64,000 bases of DNA from Deltaproteobacteria bacterium HGW-Deltaproteobacteria-12 (GTDB lineage Bacteria; Desulfobacterota; Syntrophia; Syntrophales; Smithellaceae): positions 1 through 64,000 of the forward strand of contig PHBK01000026.1 in the NCBI GenBank assembly GCA_002840565.1, in the 5' to 3' direction. Shown piece after piece: positions 1 through 6,768 of this stretch. The notes under the pieces were generated by a model that did not search any database, had not been told where the DNA came from, and saw nothing but the letters and a program-made list of their open reading frames with translations. Made by a program: the position numbers and the translations under genes. Within the stretch, counting starts at the first letter, position 1. Each line of letters starts with the position of its first letter.

Positions 1-1
1 A

Positions 2-169
2 GATGAAGAAATTACATTCGATAATGTTGTACGCTGGAAAATGGATCCCCGCTACAGCTCCACAGACCCCTGCACACGCGACCCGGTATATGTCAAGGCG
101 GTTGAAATAGCTTGCGCGGAGTTGGGCGCCGCAAGGCAGGCTCAAATAGATTCACAAGGGAATGAATAG
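2..169 (+). CDS. 3' end of an unidentified protein (partial)
   Basis: An open frame enters from the left edge and stops at a TAG at 167-169, giving 55 residues of a C-terminus (it begins DEEITFDN and ends DSQGNE). It reads in the same direction as the five small genes after it, with a ribosome binding site for the next gene 27 bases on, so it probably belongs to the same element operon. I do not recognise the family. Position beside an SSB gene in an integrative element would fit a DNA-processing protein, but that is inference only. Confidence 0.5.
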   Translation, partial: DEEITFDNVVRWKMDPRYSSTDPCTRDPVYVKAVEIACAELGAARQAQIDSQGNE

Positions 170-209
170 AAACAGAAGCATAAACAATTAACAATAGGAG
201 GCAGCAAAA

Positions 210-398
210 ATGGAAGACAATAAATCAGTAAATAACAGAGTAGATCAAGTAATACCGGACAGTCCTTATCAACCTTCAATTCCACCTATAGGGAAAATCA
301 TTCCTGAACAGCGCTCGGAAACAATTAGTGGCGATTCGATTATGCCCCAGACCCCGGACGCTCAGACTATACCTTCAGGAAATCCGGGCAATTCTTAG
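210..398 (+). CDS. small disordered hypothetical protein
   Basis: This 62-residue protein is rich in Pro, Ser, Asn and Gln, with no hydrophobic segment and no recognisable domain, so it is probably unstructured. The ATG follows a good AGGAGG site at a normal distance. It lies inside the tightly packed plus-strand block of the integrative element; the next gene starts 8 bases after its stop. I do not recognise it. The strong ribosome binding site and packing argue that it is translated. Confidence 0.5.
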   Translation: MEDNKSVNNRVDQVIPDSPYQPSIPPIGKIIPEQRSETISGDSIMPQTPDAQTIPSGNPGNS

Positions 399-406
399 AG
401 GGGGGC

Positions 407-982
407 ATGATGAAGACAGAAAAGCAATTAAGAGCCATGATGAAGGATAAACGCTATTCAGGATCAATCGAGGAGCGCGATCCGGACTATATCCGGGACA
501 TTGAGCTAGGCTTTAAAGCCCTGTACCCCGATGAACCCGCAGAAATTAAGCTCCAAGTGGATGAAACGAAGATTCCCGAAGCGATCAGGAATGAACGCGA
601 TAACAGGAAACTTCAATTTGTTAATTTAACGGCGGCGCTACATGAGGCCAAAGCGCATTTTGCGGCACTTGCGGCTCTCACGGATAAGGTAGAAAGAAGC
701 GGAAGCTTAGCCGAAATTCGCCGGCATTGGCTGGAAATGGAAGACAGCAGACAGTATCTTGAAATTTTATCCGGGCGCTTAAGTGAAGTCTCAAATCTTT
801 CAGGCGCTGCAAACGAAAAATATAATATTGCATTAGAAGCTACGCATCCATGCCAGGGATGCCGGAACTCGCGTCAAGATCGTTTAGGCCGTTTATGCGG
901 CTTAGGTTGGGAAGTCGGCAAGCAAGCAATACCACTTGAAGACTTGAAGGCCTGCCCCGATCCGAAACAAGGCCGGGAATAA
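407..982 (+). CDS. hypothetical mobile-element protein with C-terminal cysteines
   Basis: The 191-residue protein starts with a tandem ATG (407 or 410) behind a GAGGGGGG ribosome binding site. The N-terminal part is charged, the middle (about residues 60-145) looks helical and may form a coiled coil, and the C-terminus has a Cys-X2-Cys pair in the context PCQGCRNS plus two later cysteines, which could bind a metal. I do not recognise the family. Its place between a small orphan and an SSB gene suggests a replication or transfer accessory of the element. Confidence 0.55.
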   Translation: MMKTEKQLRAMMKDKRYSGSIEERDPDYIRDIELGFKALYPDEPAEIKLQVDETKIPEAIRNERDNRKLQFVNLTAALHEAKAHFAALAALTDKVERSGSLAEIRRHWLEMEDSRQYLEILSGRLSEVSNLSGAANEKYNIALEATHPCQGCRNSRQDRLGRLCGLGWEVGKQAIPLEDLKACPDPKQGRE

Positions 983-1059
983 AAGACAAGCCGCGCGGAT
1001 CGGCTAAAGCAAGGCACGCCCTTGCAATCCGCTTCAAACAATAAGGAGTAAATAATAAA

Positions 1060-1398
1060 ATGAATAAGGTGCAACTTGAAGGCAGGCTCGGACGCGATCC
1101 AGAAACCAAATTCACAGCAGGCGCTACGCAAATAACAACGGTCTCCCTTGCCACTTCTAACGATTATAAAGACAAGGCAACCGGACAGTTTATCAAAAAG
1201 CCTTCCAGTTGGCATAACCTTGTGGCCTTCGGAGACGTAGCGAAAGCGCTGGCAGAATACCGAAAAGGAGACGTCATCCACGCTGAAGGCAAGATTCAAT
1301 ATGAAGACTGGATTGACGCTGAAGGCAAAAAGCGGACAGGAACTAAAATAATATGCTTCGCGGCAGAACTTAAAACAACACCTGAAGAGAGGAAATAA
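1060..1398 (+). CDS. ssb: single-stranded DNA-binding protein, short form
   Basis: Binds single-stranded DNA through an OB fold during replication, repair or conjugative processing. The 112 residues open with the family signature NKVQLEGRLGRDPE, followed by the SSW-N-V-FG-A core and GDVIHAEGKI. Chromosomal bacterial SSBs have a flexible tail and an acidic tip (DDDIPF type) that recruits partners; this protein ends at EERK right after the OB fold, so both are missing. The ATG follows AAGGAGT. It sits inside an integrative element and is probably the element's own SSB rather than the host copy. The next gene begins one base after the stop, so translation may be coupled. Confidence 0.9.
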   Translation: MNKVQLEGRLGRDPETKFTAGATQITTVSLATSNDYKDKATGQFIKKPSSWHNLVAFGDVAKALAEYRKGDVIHAEGKIQYEDWIDAEGKKRTGTKIICFAAELKTTPEERK

Positions 1399-1399
1399 T

Positions 1400-1663
1400 A
1401 TGGAAGATGATTTTCCCCGTACCCTTTTAACACCACTAAAACCCGTTATTGAAGACATTGAAAATAAAGAGCCCGAAGCCTTGCCAACTATGGAAGATTC
1501 GATAGAAGATCAAGCAAGCCGCATGAGGTCAGAACGTATCCTTGAAGCAGTTTTGGAGAATCTGGCTGCCGTTGAGCTTGCAAATGCCACAAAGGAAGCT
1601 GTCAAGCCAATAGATACCATAAGTGTTTTAATGGCAGGCAATCCGGGCGTTAAAATAAACTGA
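1400..1663 (+). CDS. small acidic hypothetical protein
   Basis: An 87-residue acidic protein whose ATG lies one base after the ssb stop, with GAGAGGA upstream. It begins MEDDFPR, which resembles the acidic hydrophobic tip that the adjacent SSB lacks, but it is in the +1 frame relative to ssb. A helical stretch rich in Glu and Ala follows at about residues 30-70. No known domain is recognised. Coupling to ssb suggests a partner role, which is unproven. Confidence 0.5.
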   Translation: MEDDFPRTLLTPLKPVIEDIENKEPEALPTMEDSIEDQASRMRSERILEAVLENLAAVELANATKEAVKPIDTISVLMAGNPGVKIN

Positions 1664-1748
1664 TAATGAAGGGCAAGGGATAGGACAGAAACACCCCTGT
1701 AATAGTCTAGCTGAAGCGTTTAACGCATTTCTAAGGAGACATTATCAA

Positions 1749-1931
1749 ATGGACAATACAGAAGCCCCGGCAAGCTGCCCGATTTGCTGTAGCCCGATTA
1801 ATAAAGCCCGGAGCTGGAAAAAGTATTGCTCCCCGAAATGCAGGCTAAAGGCATATCAGATCAGACAGCTTGACGCTATACTGGCACAGGTACGGGAATC
1901 ACTTGTAATGAAAATCAAACAGAAGAAATAA
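1749..1931 (+). CDS. small zinc-finger protein
   Basis: The 60-residue protein contains Cys-Pro-Ile-Cys at residues 10-13 and a second pair Cys-Ser-Pro-Lys-Cys about 15 residues later, followed by a basic helix. This is the layout of treble-clef zinc peptides such as YacG and of many phage or island zinc-finger peptides. The ATG follows AAGGAGA. The last gene of the plus-strand block, it is followed directly by a stretch of RNA hairpins. It probably binds nucleic acid or a protein partner; the target is unknown. Confidence 0.6.
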   Translation: MDNTEAPASCPICCSPINKARSWKKYCSPKCRLKAYQIRQLDAILAQVRESLVMKIKQKK

Positions 1932-1974
1932 AGATAAGTTTTTTGTTCTTTTAAAATCAATTTAAGGTGCGATA

Positions 1975-2094
1975 AAAACCAGCCTGAAATCGGTTTTAAA
2001 TCACGGAAGAAAACAAATTCCGCAAGGGAAGGATGAAACAGCGTATCCTGTCAAAAGCAGGTAGGGAGCCTAACCGAAAGTGGGCGCATTTTTA
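1975..2094 (+). ncRNA. tandem-hairpin RNA element ending in a terminator
   Basis: Five potential hairpins lie within 120 bases. They are AAAACC/GGTTTT (1975-1997), CGGAA/TTCCG (2004-2022), AGGAT/ATCCT (2030-2049), CCTG/CAGG (2047-2061), and a GCCUAAC/GUGGGC stem with a CGAA loop (2068-2085) followed by a T run (2089-2093). The third and fourth stems compete for the same bases, so two folds are possible. The last hairpin can serve as terminator for the plus-strand block. I do not recognise a known riboswitch or ribozyme class. It could be a small RNA of the element or simply a structured 3' UTR. Confidence 0.35.
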
Positions 2095-2604
2095 ATTATC
2101 ACAATGCGGGATATCATAAGATGAAGTAGCCTTTTTCAAAATTACTACTTTCCTTAAATAATCCCTAAGATTTATGTTTTTTGTTGTAAAGACATTCTGC
2201 ACATCCTTCTCATCTATTGGTAGATGGGATGCTAGGAAGGATATAGTTGCTTTGTCAAATTTAGGCATATCATTAATAAGTTTCCATTTTGGATCCCAAG
2301 GTGACATATTTTCTTGTGTATAGAACATTTTGGAATATCTTTCCATCAGTTCAATTGAGACTTGTGACTTGGCTTCCTCTAGACCTTTCTCGATATAATT
2401 TTCCTGTGGGTCAAAGAGTTTGAGAGCATCCTGAGAATAGTATATTTGTTTGCCTGCATACTCTGTCTTGCCATTTTTATCTACGATAATTAAAAAGTAT
2501 TCCATAAGTAGTTTATTCTCAAAATCTTGTGATGTTATAAAAGCAAAAGATTTTACCCATGGATTAATATTGTATAATGCTTCAAAGTTTGGTTTAGCGT
2601 TCAT
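2092..2604 (-). CDS. hypothetical protein
   Basis: A 170-residue soluble protein with no signal peptide, membrane segment or recognised motif. It is rich in Lys, Asp and aromatic residues. The ATG follows GGGGAAAACAA. It is the last gene of a three-gene minus-strand group (RHH regulator, lipoprotein, this gene) and its stop meets the terminator hairpin of the converging block. AT-rich codon use compared with the catabolic genes supports recent acquisition. Function unknown. Confidence 0.55.
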   Translation of the reverse strand: MNAKPNFEALYNINPWVKSFAFITSQDFENKLLMEYFLIIVDKNGKTEYAGKQIYYSQDALKLFDPQENYIEKGLEEAKSQVSIELMERYSKMFYTQENMSPWDPKWKLINDMPKFDKATISFLASHLPIDEKDVQNVFTTKNINLRDYLRKVVILKKATSSYDIPHCDN

Positions 2605-2667
2605 TTGTTTTCCCCATTAGTTTAAAGCTATTTATTTGTCTTTTTCCGTTATTGTTTTGTGATGATC

Positions 2668-2970
2668 CTAATGTTTTGGCATTTTTGAATATAACCAGTC
2701 CCGCGCTTCTTTCTTGCATGTTGATGGTTCCCTACCCAGATCGATGCAATCTTTTTCTTTTTTTTGAACAGCATGACGGCCTGAAAGAGTTAGTGATAAG
2801 CAGGGTGGTTCCATGTCCATAATATCTCCGCTACTATTAACACATCTATATTGATTAAGCTTTGGATCATAAATGGATTTATGTCTTTCAAAGTATGTCT
2901 CTTCATAAGAACAGCCAAATAGTGACAACGATATTATGAACATTATTATTTTAATAAAAATAATTTTCAA
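2668..2970 (-). CDS. small lipoprotein
   Basis: A TTG start at 2970, seven bases after GGGGA, gives MKIIFIKII, then a hydrophobic segment and the lipobox LFGC. Cleavage before that Cys would leave about an 80-residue lipid-anchored protein, Cys- and Lys-rich, with no recognised domain. An upstream in-frame TTG at 2985 exists but lacks a good ribosome binding site. In mobile elements such small lipoproteins are often entry-exclusion or lysis factors; nothing in the sequence decides between these. Confidence 0.55.
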   Translation of the reverse strand: MKIIFIKIIMFIISLSLFGCSYEETYFERHKSIYDPKLNQYRCVNSSGDIMDMEPPCLSLTLSGRHAVQKKEKDCIDLGREPSTCKKEARDWLYSKMPKH

Positions 2971-2995
2971 AGCACAAATCCCCAAAGGTTAGCGT

Positions 2996-3169
2996 TTATT
3001 TCTTCTTTAGTTTTGGCTTTGATAATTCTGAAACTTTCAAGCCTGCTTCAATAAGAAGACGGATGGCTTCAGACCTTGAATTGATGCGATTCTCGAAACG
3101 GTAATCATCAATGCGCGTTAAGAGATAGTCTTCTAGAGCGATTAATATTCTTGGTTTTTCTGTTGGCAT
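2996..3169 (-). CDS. ribbon-helix-helix DNA-binding protein
   Basis: From the ATG at 3169 the 57-residue protein reads MPTEKPRILIALEDYL and then a helix-turn-helix stretch with NSRSEAIRLLIEAGL, the classic Arc/MetJ/CopG ribbon-helix-helix pattern. Such proteins dimerise and insert a beta ribbon in the major groove. It is divergent from the integrase gene, so it is a natural candidate to repress the 3170-3391 intergenic promoters, including that of the integrase. An in-frame start at 3190 would add seven hydrophobic residues and is less likely. Confidence 0.75.
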   Translation of the reverse strand: MPTEKPRILIALEDYLLTRIDDYRFENRINSRSEAIRLLIEAGLKVSELSKPKLKKK

Positions 3170-3290
3170 AATAAGCATATACATCATCATTAATAATCTT
3201 TCAACAAATAACGCCTTGACATAAATGATATAGGTGATATATTAAATATACTCAATCTCAGAGCATAGGAAAATGAAAAATAACTTATTT

Positions 3291-3372
3291 AATAAAACCC
3301 TTGAAGATTCTTTCAGTCGTGAGGCTGGAAGCGGCTCCTATGGCCGTGAGAAGTCTTCCGGGGTTTTTTATT
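3291..3372 (+). terminator. long hairpin upstream of the integrase gene (possible attenuator)
   Basis: AATAAAACCC at 3291-3300 pairs with GGGTTTTTTATT at 3361-3372, and an inner GAAGATT/AAGTCTTC pair extends the stem. The 3' arm contains a run of six T, so RNA read toward the integrase gene would form an intrinsic terminator 20 bases before the integrase start. Two GTGAG repeats lie in the loop. Because it lies between divergent genes it cannot end either of the flanking operons; it may instead damp integrase expression. Confidence 0.55.
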
Positions 3373-3391
3373 AAAGAAAGGAGGCCTTCAG

Positions 3392-4594
3392 ATGGGCACA
3401 ATCTATAAGAGAGGGCGAATATATTGGATTCAGTATTATCGAAACGGAAAGCCTTATCAAGAAACAAGCAAAAGCAAGAAAGAAGATGAGGCCAAGCGGC
3501 TCCTGAAAAAGCGGGAAGGGGAGATTGGCGACGGCAGACTGCCGGGAATCTATTTTGACAAGACAACCTTTGAAGATTTGACGGATGCTATTCTGGATGA
3601 TTACAAGCTTAATAATTTTAAATCCCTTCAGAGAATAGAAATCAGCATTGAACATCTTAAAGAATCATTCAGCGGAATGAAAATTGTCAAGATAGATACA
3701 GACAGAATATCCGCATACATCAAGAAAAGACTTAGCGAAGAAGCCTCAAACGCGACAATCAACCGGGAGCTGACTTGCTATAAAAGAATGCTCATGCTCG
3801 GAACCCGCTGCACCCCTCCGAAGGTCGATAAGATCCCCTATATTGCCAAGCTAAAGGAAGCAGCACCGCGCAAAGGATTCTTTGAGCATGGTGATTTTCT
3901 GGCGCTTCGTGACAAGCTCCCGGATTACCTGAAAGGCTTTGCGACTTTCGGTTATAAAACAGGCTGGCGCAAGTCTGAGATTGCAACCTTGACATGGAGT
4001 CAAGTCAATATGGATCAGGGCATTGTCACACTAAATCCGGGCGAAACAAAAAACGACGAAGGCCGGACGGTATATCTGGACGAAGAATTGAAAGAAGTCA
4101 TTTCCCGGCAATTAGAGAAGAGGAAAAAAGGCGCAAAACTTCTGCCTTGGGTCTTTCCGAATAGTGATTGCAGCGACAGGATCAAGCAATTCGGCAAAGC
4201 TTGGAATACGGCTTGCAAGAATGCCAAGATAACAACCCTACTCTTCCATGATTTGCGGAGAACGGCTGTCCGTAACATGGTTAGGTCTGGAATTCCTGAA
4301 TCAGTTGCTCAGAAGATTTCCGGGCACCGCACAAGATCCGTTTTTGATAGGTATAACATAACCAGCCCCAATGATCTGAAGCAGGCAGCAGAAAGGCAAG
4401 AAGCCTATTTAAAAAGCCAAACCATTACAAAAACCGTTACAATCGAGGATTTAGAGGAGATTCGGGAGGCTGTAGGCTATTTCAAGAGTCCAACTAAGTT
4501 ATTGAAAGTAAAGGAAGATTTAATGGTGGGCGATGCGCGATTCGAACGCGCGGCACCTGGCTTCGGAGGCCAGTACTCTATCCAACTGAGCTAA
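3392..4594 (+). CDS. tyrosine recombinase / tRNA-targeting integrase
   Basis: Catalyses site-specific insertion and excision of the element. The 400-residue protein has an N-terminal arm-binding domain (about 1-60, starting GTIYKRGRIYWIQYYRNGK), a core-binding SAM-like domain (about 60-155) and the catalytic domain (about 165-325). Catalytic residues are visible: Arg193 in TGWRKSE, Lys220, His286 and Arg289 in FHDLRRTA, His312 in SGHRT, and Tyr321 in FDRYNI. The ATG follows AAAGGAGG. The last 23 codons lie within the antisense of the tRNA-Arg gene, so the tail is created by the attachment site, a well-known arrangement. A ribbon-helix-helix gene diverges from it. Confidence 0.95.
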   Translation: MGTIYKRGRIYWIQYYRNGKPYQETSKSKKEDEAKRLLKKREGEIGDGRLPGIYFDKTTFEDLTDAILDDYKLNNFKSLQRIEISIEHLKESFSGMKIVKIDTDRISAYIKKRLSEEASNATINRELTCYKRMLMLGTRCTPPKVDKIPYIAKLKEAAPRKGFFEHGDFLALRDKLPDYLKGFATFGYKTGWRKSEIATLTWSQVNMDQGIVTLNPGETKNDEGRTVYLDEELKEVISRQLEKRKKGAKLLPWVFPNSDCSDRIKQFGKAWNTACKNAKITTLLFHDLRRTAVRNMVRSGIPESVAQKISGHRTRSVFDRYNITSPNDLKQAAERQEAYLKSQTITKTVTIEDLEEIREAVGYFKSPTKLLKVKEDLMVGDARFERAAPGFGGQYSIQLS

Positions 4595-4600
4595 TCGCCC
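4524..4600 (-). tRNA. tRNA-Arg (anticodon CCG), integration target
   Basis: On the minus strand a 77-base cloverleaf starts GGGCGATTAGCTCAG at 4600 and ends with the matching acceptor ATCGCCC, discriminator A and an encoded CCA at 4526-4524. The anticodon stem CTGGC/GCCAG encloses the loop CTCCGAA, so the anticodon is CCG. The T arm has GTTCGAATC. The gene is intact although the integrase coding frame overlaps it. The element lies on the 3' side of the tRNA, as expected when a recombinase inserts into a tRNA 3' end and restores the gene. Confidence 0.95.
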
Positions 4601-4661
4601 GCGAGGCGCTTTGTACTATAGACTGATTTAATACTCAATAAATATTTATCAGGGGAAAATG

Positions 4662-4844
4662 CCCCCGCCAAGAGACTGTGTTGCAATGATAAAAATGTCA
4701 TTCCTAAACCCGGCCTGTATGGGTGAGGAATATTAAGATGATGAAGTTATTAAAGCAAGTTTTCTCGCGGAGTATAATCCGGCGCATGCCGGACTTCAAA
4801 AGGATAATAAAAGGAATTACGACACTGTCCCCCGGGGGCGGGGG
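4662..4844. repeat. MITE-like element, copy A
   Basis: Imperfect terminal inverted repeats bound this 183-base segment: CCCCCGCC...GACTGTGTTGCAAT on the left and ATTACGACACTGTC...GGCGGGGG on the right. The left inner part forms a hairpin (TCATTCCT...ACCC / GGGTGAGGAAT), and another palindrome, CCGGCGCATGCCGG, lies near 4781. The same TIR family and hairpin layout recur at 57697-57835. No transposase is encoded, so it would have to be mobilised in trans. An apparent reading frame across it (4723-5007) is therefore not called as a gene. Confidence 0.6.
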
Positions 4845-4951
4845 TAAAGGGGTTGCACATATTTTTGAAGTGGCCGTACATAATGGTATATTTTACTGTC
4901 CTGTCGGCGCGCCGGTTCGTCGCCTTATCCCGGAGGCAAGCAAGATGATTT

Positions 4952-5122
4952 CCGGCCATCAGACAAACACTGATGGCCGGAGATCATATTTCCTGACGGC
5001 AAATTAATCCCTTATCCCAGTAAAGAAACAGACACCGTCCGATTGTGACAACAAGTGACATGCTTTACATTACCATCGCAGGGAGAAAAAAAGTAAAAAA
5101 CGATAGAAAAGGAGAAAATATT
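4952..5122 (+). promoter_or_regulatory. hairpin plus sigma-70-type promoter module, copy A
   Basis: A perfect 11-bp inverted repeat (CCGGCCATCAG / CTGATGGCCGG, 4952-4980, loop ACAAACA) is followed about 60 bases on by TTGTGA (5043-5048), a 17-base spacer, and TACATT (5066-5071). A ribosome binding site and the ATG at 5123 follow. The segment aligns with 10298-10456, sharing CATCAGACAAACAC, CCTGACGG, ACCG(A)TTGTGA and the promoter spacing. The hairpin lies upstream of the promoter and so could be an operator or the end of an upstream transcript. Confidence 0.6.
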
Positions 5123-5479
5123 ATGAAGGCAGAAAAAAAACAAATTTGTTCTTGCTGTGGAAAAGAGCAGGCAAAGACGGAATGTGATCATTGCGGAGTA
5201 GTGTTGTGCAGAGAATGCAGCAAACTGGAGATATGGGGCAACGGGGCGGAAGATTTGAGTGTCCGCTATTTCTGCCCGACTTGTAAAAACGATCCCGTCG
5301 TTAATCCCTGGGGTGCTCACAGCAACATGCCTGATGGCCCGGCGGAAGAAGAGATCGCCCCGCGTGTTCTGAAAATAAAGAAGATGCGAAAGTCAGCGCC
5401 GAATAAGAAAGAAAAGGCAATTGGACCCGGACGCTACAGCCGTGTGCCATTATATGGAAACAGACACGCGAACCTTTGA
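5123..5479 (+). CDS. small zinc-ribbon protein
   Basis: The 118-residue protein has eight or nine cysteines in CxxC pairs within residues 9-58: CSCCG, CDHCG, CRECS and CPTC, the pattern of a double zinc ribbon or B-box-like fold. A basic tail rich in Lys and Pro follows. I start it at 5123 after AAAGGAG; an in-frame ATG at 5045 overlaps the -35 element. It is transcribed from a module shared with the 39-residue gene at 10457. A nucleic-acid or protein-binding role is likely; the specific function is unknown. Confidence 0.65.
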   Translation: MKAEKKQICSCCGKEQAKTECDHCGVVLCRECSKLEIWGNGAEDLSVRYFCPTCKNDPVVNPWGAHSNMPDGPAEEEIAPRVLKIKKMRKSAPNKKEKAIGPGRYSRVPLYGNRHANL

Positions 5480-5550
5480 GATATGATTGATCGCGTAAAA
5501 GAATATACACTGCCCGCCAGACCAGGCCTGACCTGAACCATTCCGGCTGC

Positions 5551-5721
5551 ATGGCGAAACGGATTATGCAGACGGTGTTTCAGGGGAAGGTCCGGCAGGT
5601 GACGGACAGGAAACCTCTCGTAGGAAAAGCGGCATCCCGAAACGAAATTATCGGGAGCCTGAACAAATACATGTTGCACAGGGACAAGGGAAACATACCG
5701 CCTCTTCGACATCATGTTTAA
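5551..5721 (+). CDS. possible small basic protein
   Basis: A 56-codon frame starts MAKRIMQTVFQGKVRQ and ends PPLRHHV; it is basic and amphipathic. There is no clear ribosome binding site, the frame is open upstream to 5491 without a start codon, and there is no recognised family. It fills an otherwise gene-free gap between 5480 and 5816. It may be a decayed gene or chance. Confidence 0.2.
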   Translation: MAKRIMQTVFQGKVRQVTDRKPLVGKAASRNEIIGSLNKYMLHRDKGNIPPLRHHV

Positions 5722-5816
5722 CGACCGGAAAACTGTTCAACCGGCTGCAAACACAGATGGAAGAGCAGGACATGGCAATCCTTCAACGCTACCCATGTGC
5801 AAAAGGAATAAAAAAC

Positions 5817-6767
5817 ATGGATGGAATTAAAAAAGTTGCAGTCATCGGCACCGGTGTAATCGGTTCGGCTTGGGTATCCCTTTTTGCCCAGAAGGGATAT
5901 GAAGTAATGGCTCAGTCGAGACGGCCTGAAACCAGAGAGAAGGGTTACCGGCAGGTCTGCACAAATCTCGACTTCTTTGTCGGGAAGGGGCTATTGAGCA
6001 ACCAGGAAAGGGAGCAGGCTCTTGGTCGGGTTAAATTTGTTGCAGACATCAGTGAAGCTGTCTGCGAAGCGGACTTCATCGAGGAATGTTCCGGGGAAAC
6101 TTACGAGGTCAAAATACCGACCTTCCAGGAAATGGACCGTTGCTCCCCGCCAACAGCCATTATCGGCAGCAGTTCCTCCGGGTTAAGCATGACGGATATT
6201 CAGAAGCATGTTGTGCACAAAGATCGTTGCATTGTCACTCACCCCTTTAATCCTCCTCATCTTATCCCCCTTATCGAGGTCGTACCCGGCAAGGAAACAT
6301 CGCAGGCGACGATCGATGCCAGCATTAAATTCATGGAACATCTGGGGAAAGTACCTGTTCTTGTAAAAAAGGAAGTCGCCGGGTTTATCGGCAATCGTCT
6401 GGCCGTCGCTCTCTGGCGGGAAGCCATCGACCTTGTGGAAAATGACGTCGCCAGCGTAGAGGACGTGGACAAGGCTCTCTGTGCTGGTCCCGGGCTTCGG
6501 TATGCCCTCATGGGAACTCATATGATCTACCATCTGGGCGGAGGCGAAGGAGGAGGCATCGGCCACTTCATCGACGGCATCGGCAATACGACCTTCTCGG
6601 CCATCTGGCAAGAACTCACGACCTGGAACTACATTACAGACCCCATGAAGGAAAAACTCATCGCCGGAGTCAAGGAAGAAATGAATGGCCGCAGCTTTGC
6701 GGAATGCATAGCCTGGCGCGACGAAAAGCTCTTTGAACTGATCAAGCTCATTTATGGGGGAAAGTAG
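5817..6767 (+). CDS. 3-hydroxyacyl-CoA dehydrogenase family protein (lambda-crystallin / carnitine-dehydrogenase type)
   Basis: NAD-dependent oxidation of a 3-hydroxy acid or its CoA ester. From the ATG at 5817 (AAAGGA upstream) the 316-residue protein opens with the Rossmann motif [13 protein letters not shown]. It has the family signature [15 protein letters not shown] around residues 140-154, the VAGFIGNRL segment, and a C-terminal dimerisation domain with [10 protein letters not shown]. Length and the GPGLRYA motif fit the single-domain lambda-crystallin/L-gulonate/carnitine dehydrogenase branch rather than the butyryl-CoA branch encoded at 26057. It is followed by a CoA-transferase one base after the stop, so it probably acts on an acyl chain activated by that enzyme. 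Exact substrate unknown. Confidence 0.8.
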   Translation: MDGIKKVAVIGTGVIGSAWVSLFAQKGYEVMAQSRRPETREKGYRQVCTNLDFFVGKGLLSNQEREQALGRVKFVADISEAVCEADFIEECSGETYEVKIPTFQEMDRCSPPTAIIGSSSSGLSMTDIQKHVVHKDRCIVTHPFNPPHLIPLIEVVPGKETSQATIDASIKFMEHLGKVPVLVKKEVAGFIGNRLAVALWREAIDLVENDVASVEDVDKALCAGPGLRYALMGTHMIYHLGGGEGGGIGHFIDGIGNTTFSAIWQELTTWNYITDPMKEKLIAGVKEEMNGRSFAECIAWRDEKLFELIKLIYGGK

Positions 6768-6768
6768 C

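Noticed and set aside
4723-5007. 94-codon open frame with a basic N-terminus
   Set aside because: Its first part lies inside the MITE-like element and its last part contains the 4952-4980 hairpin; no ribosome binding site and no recognisable protein character.
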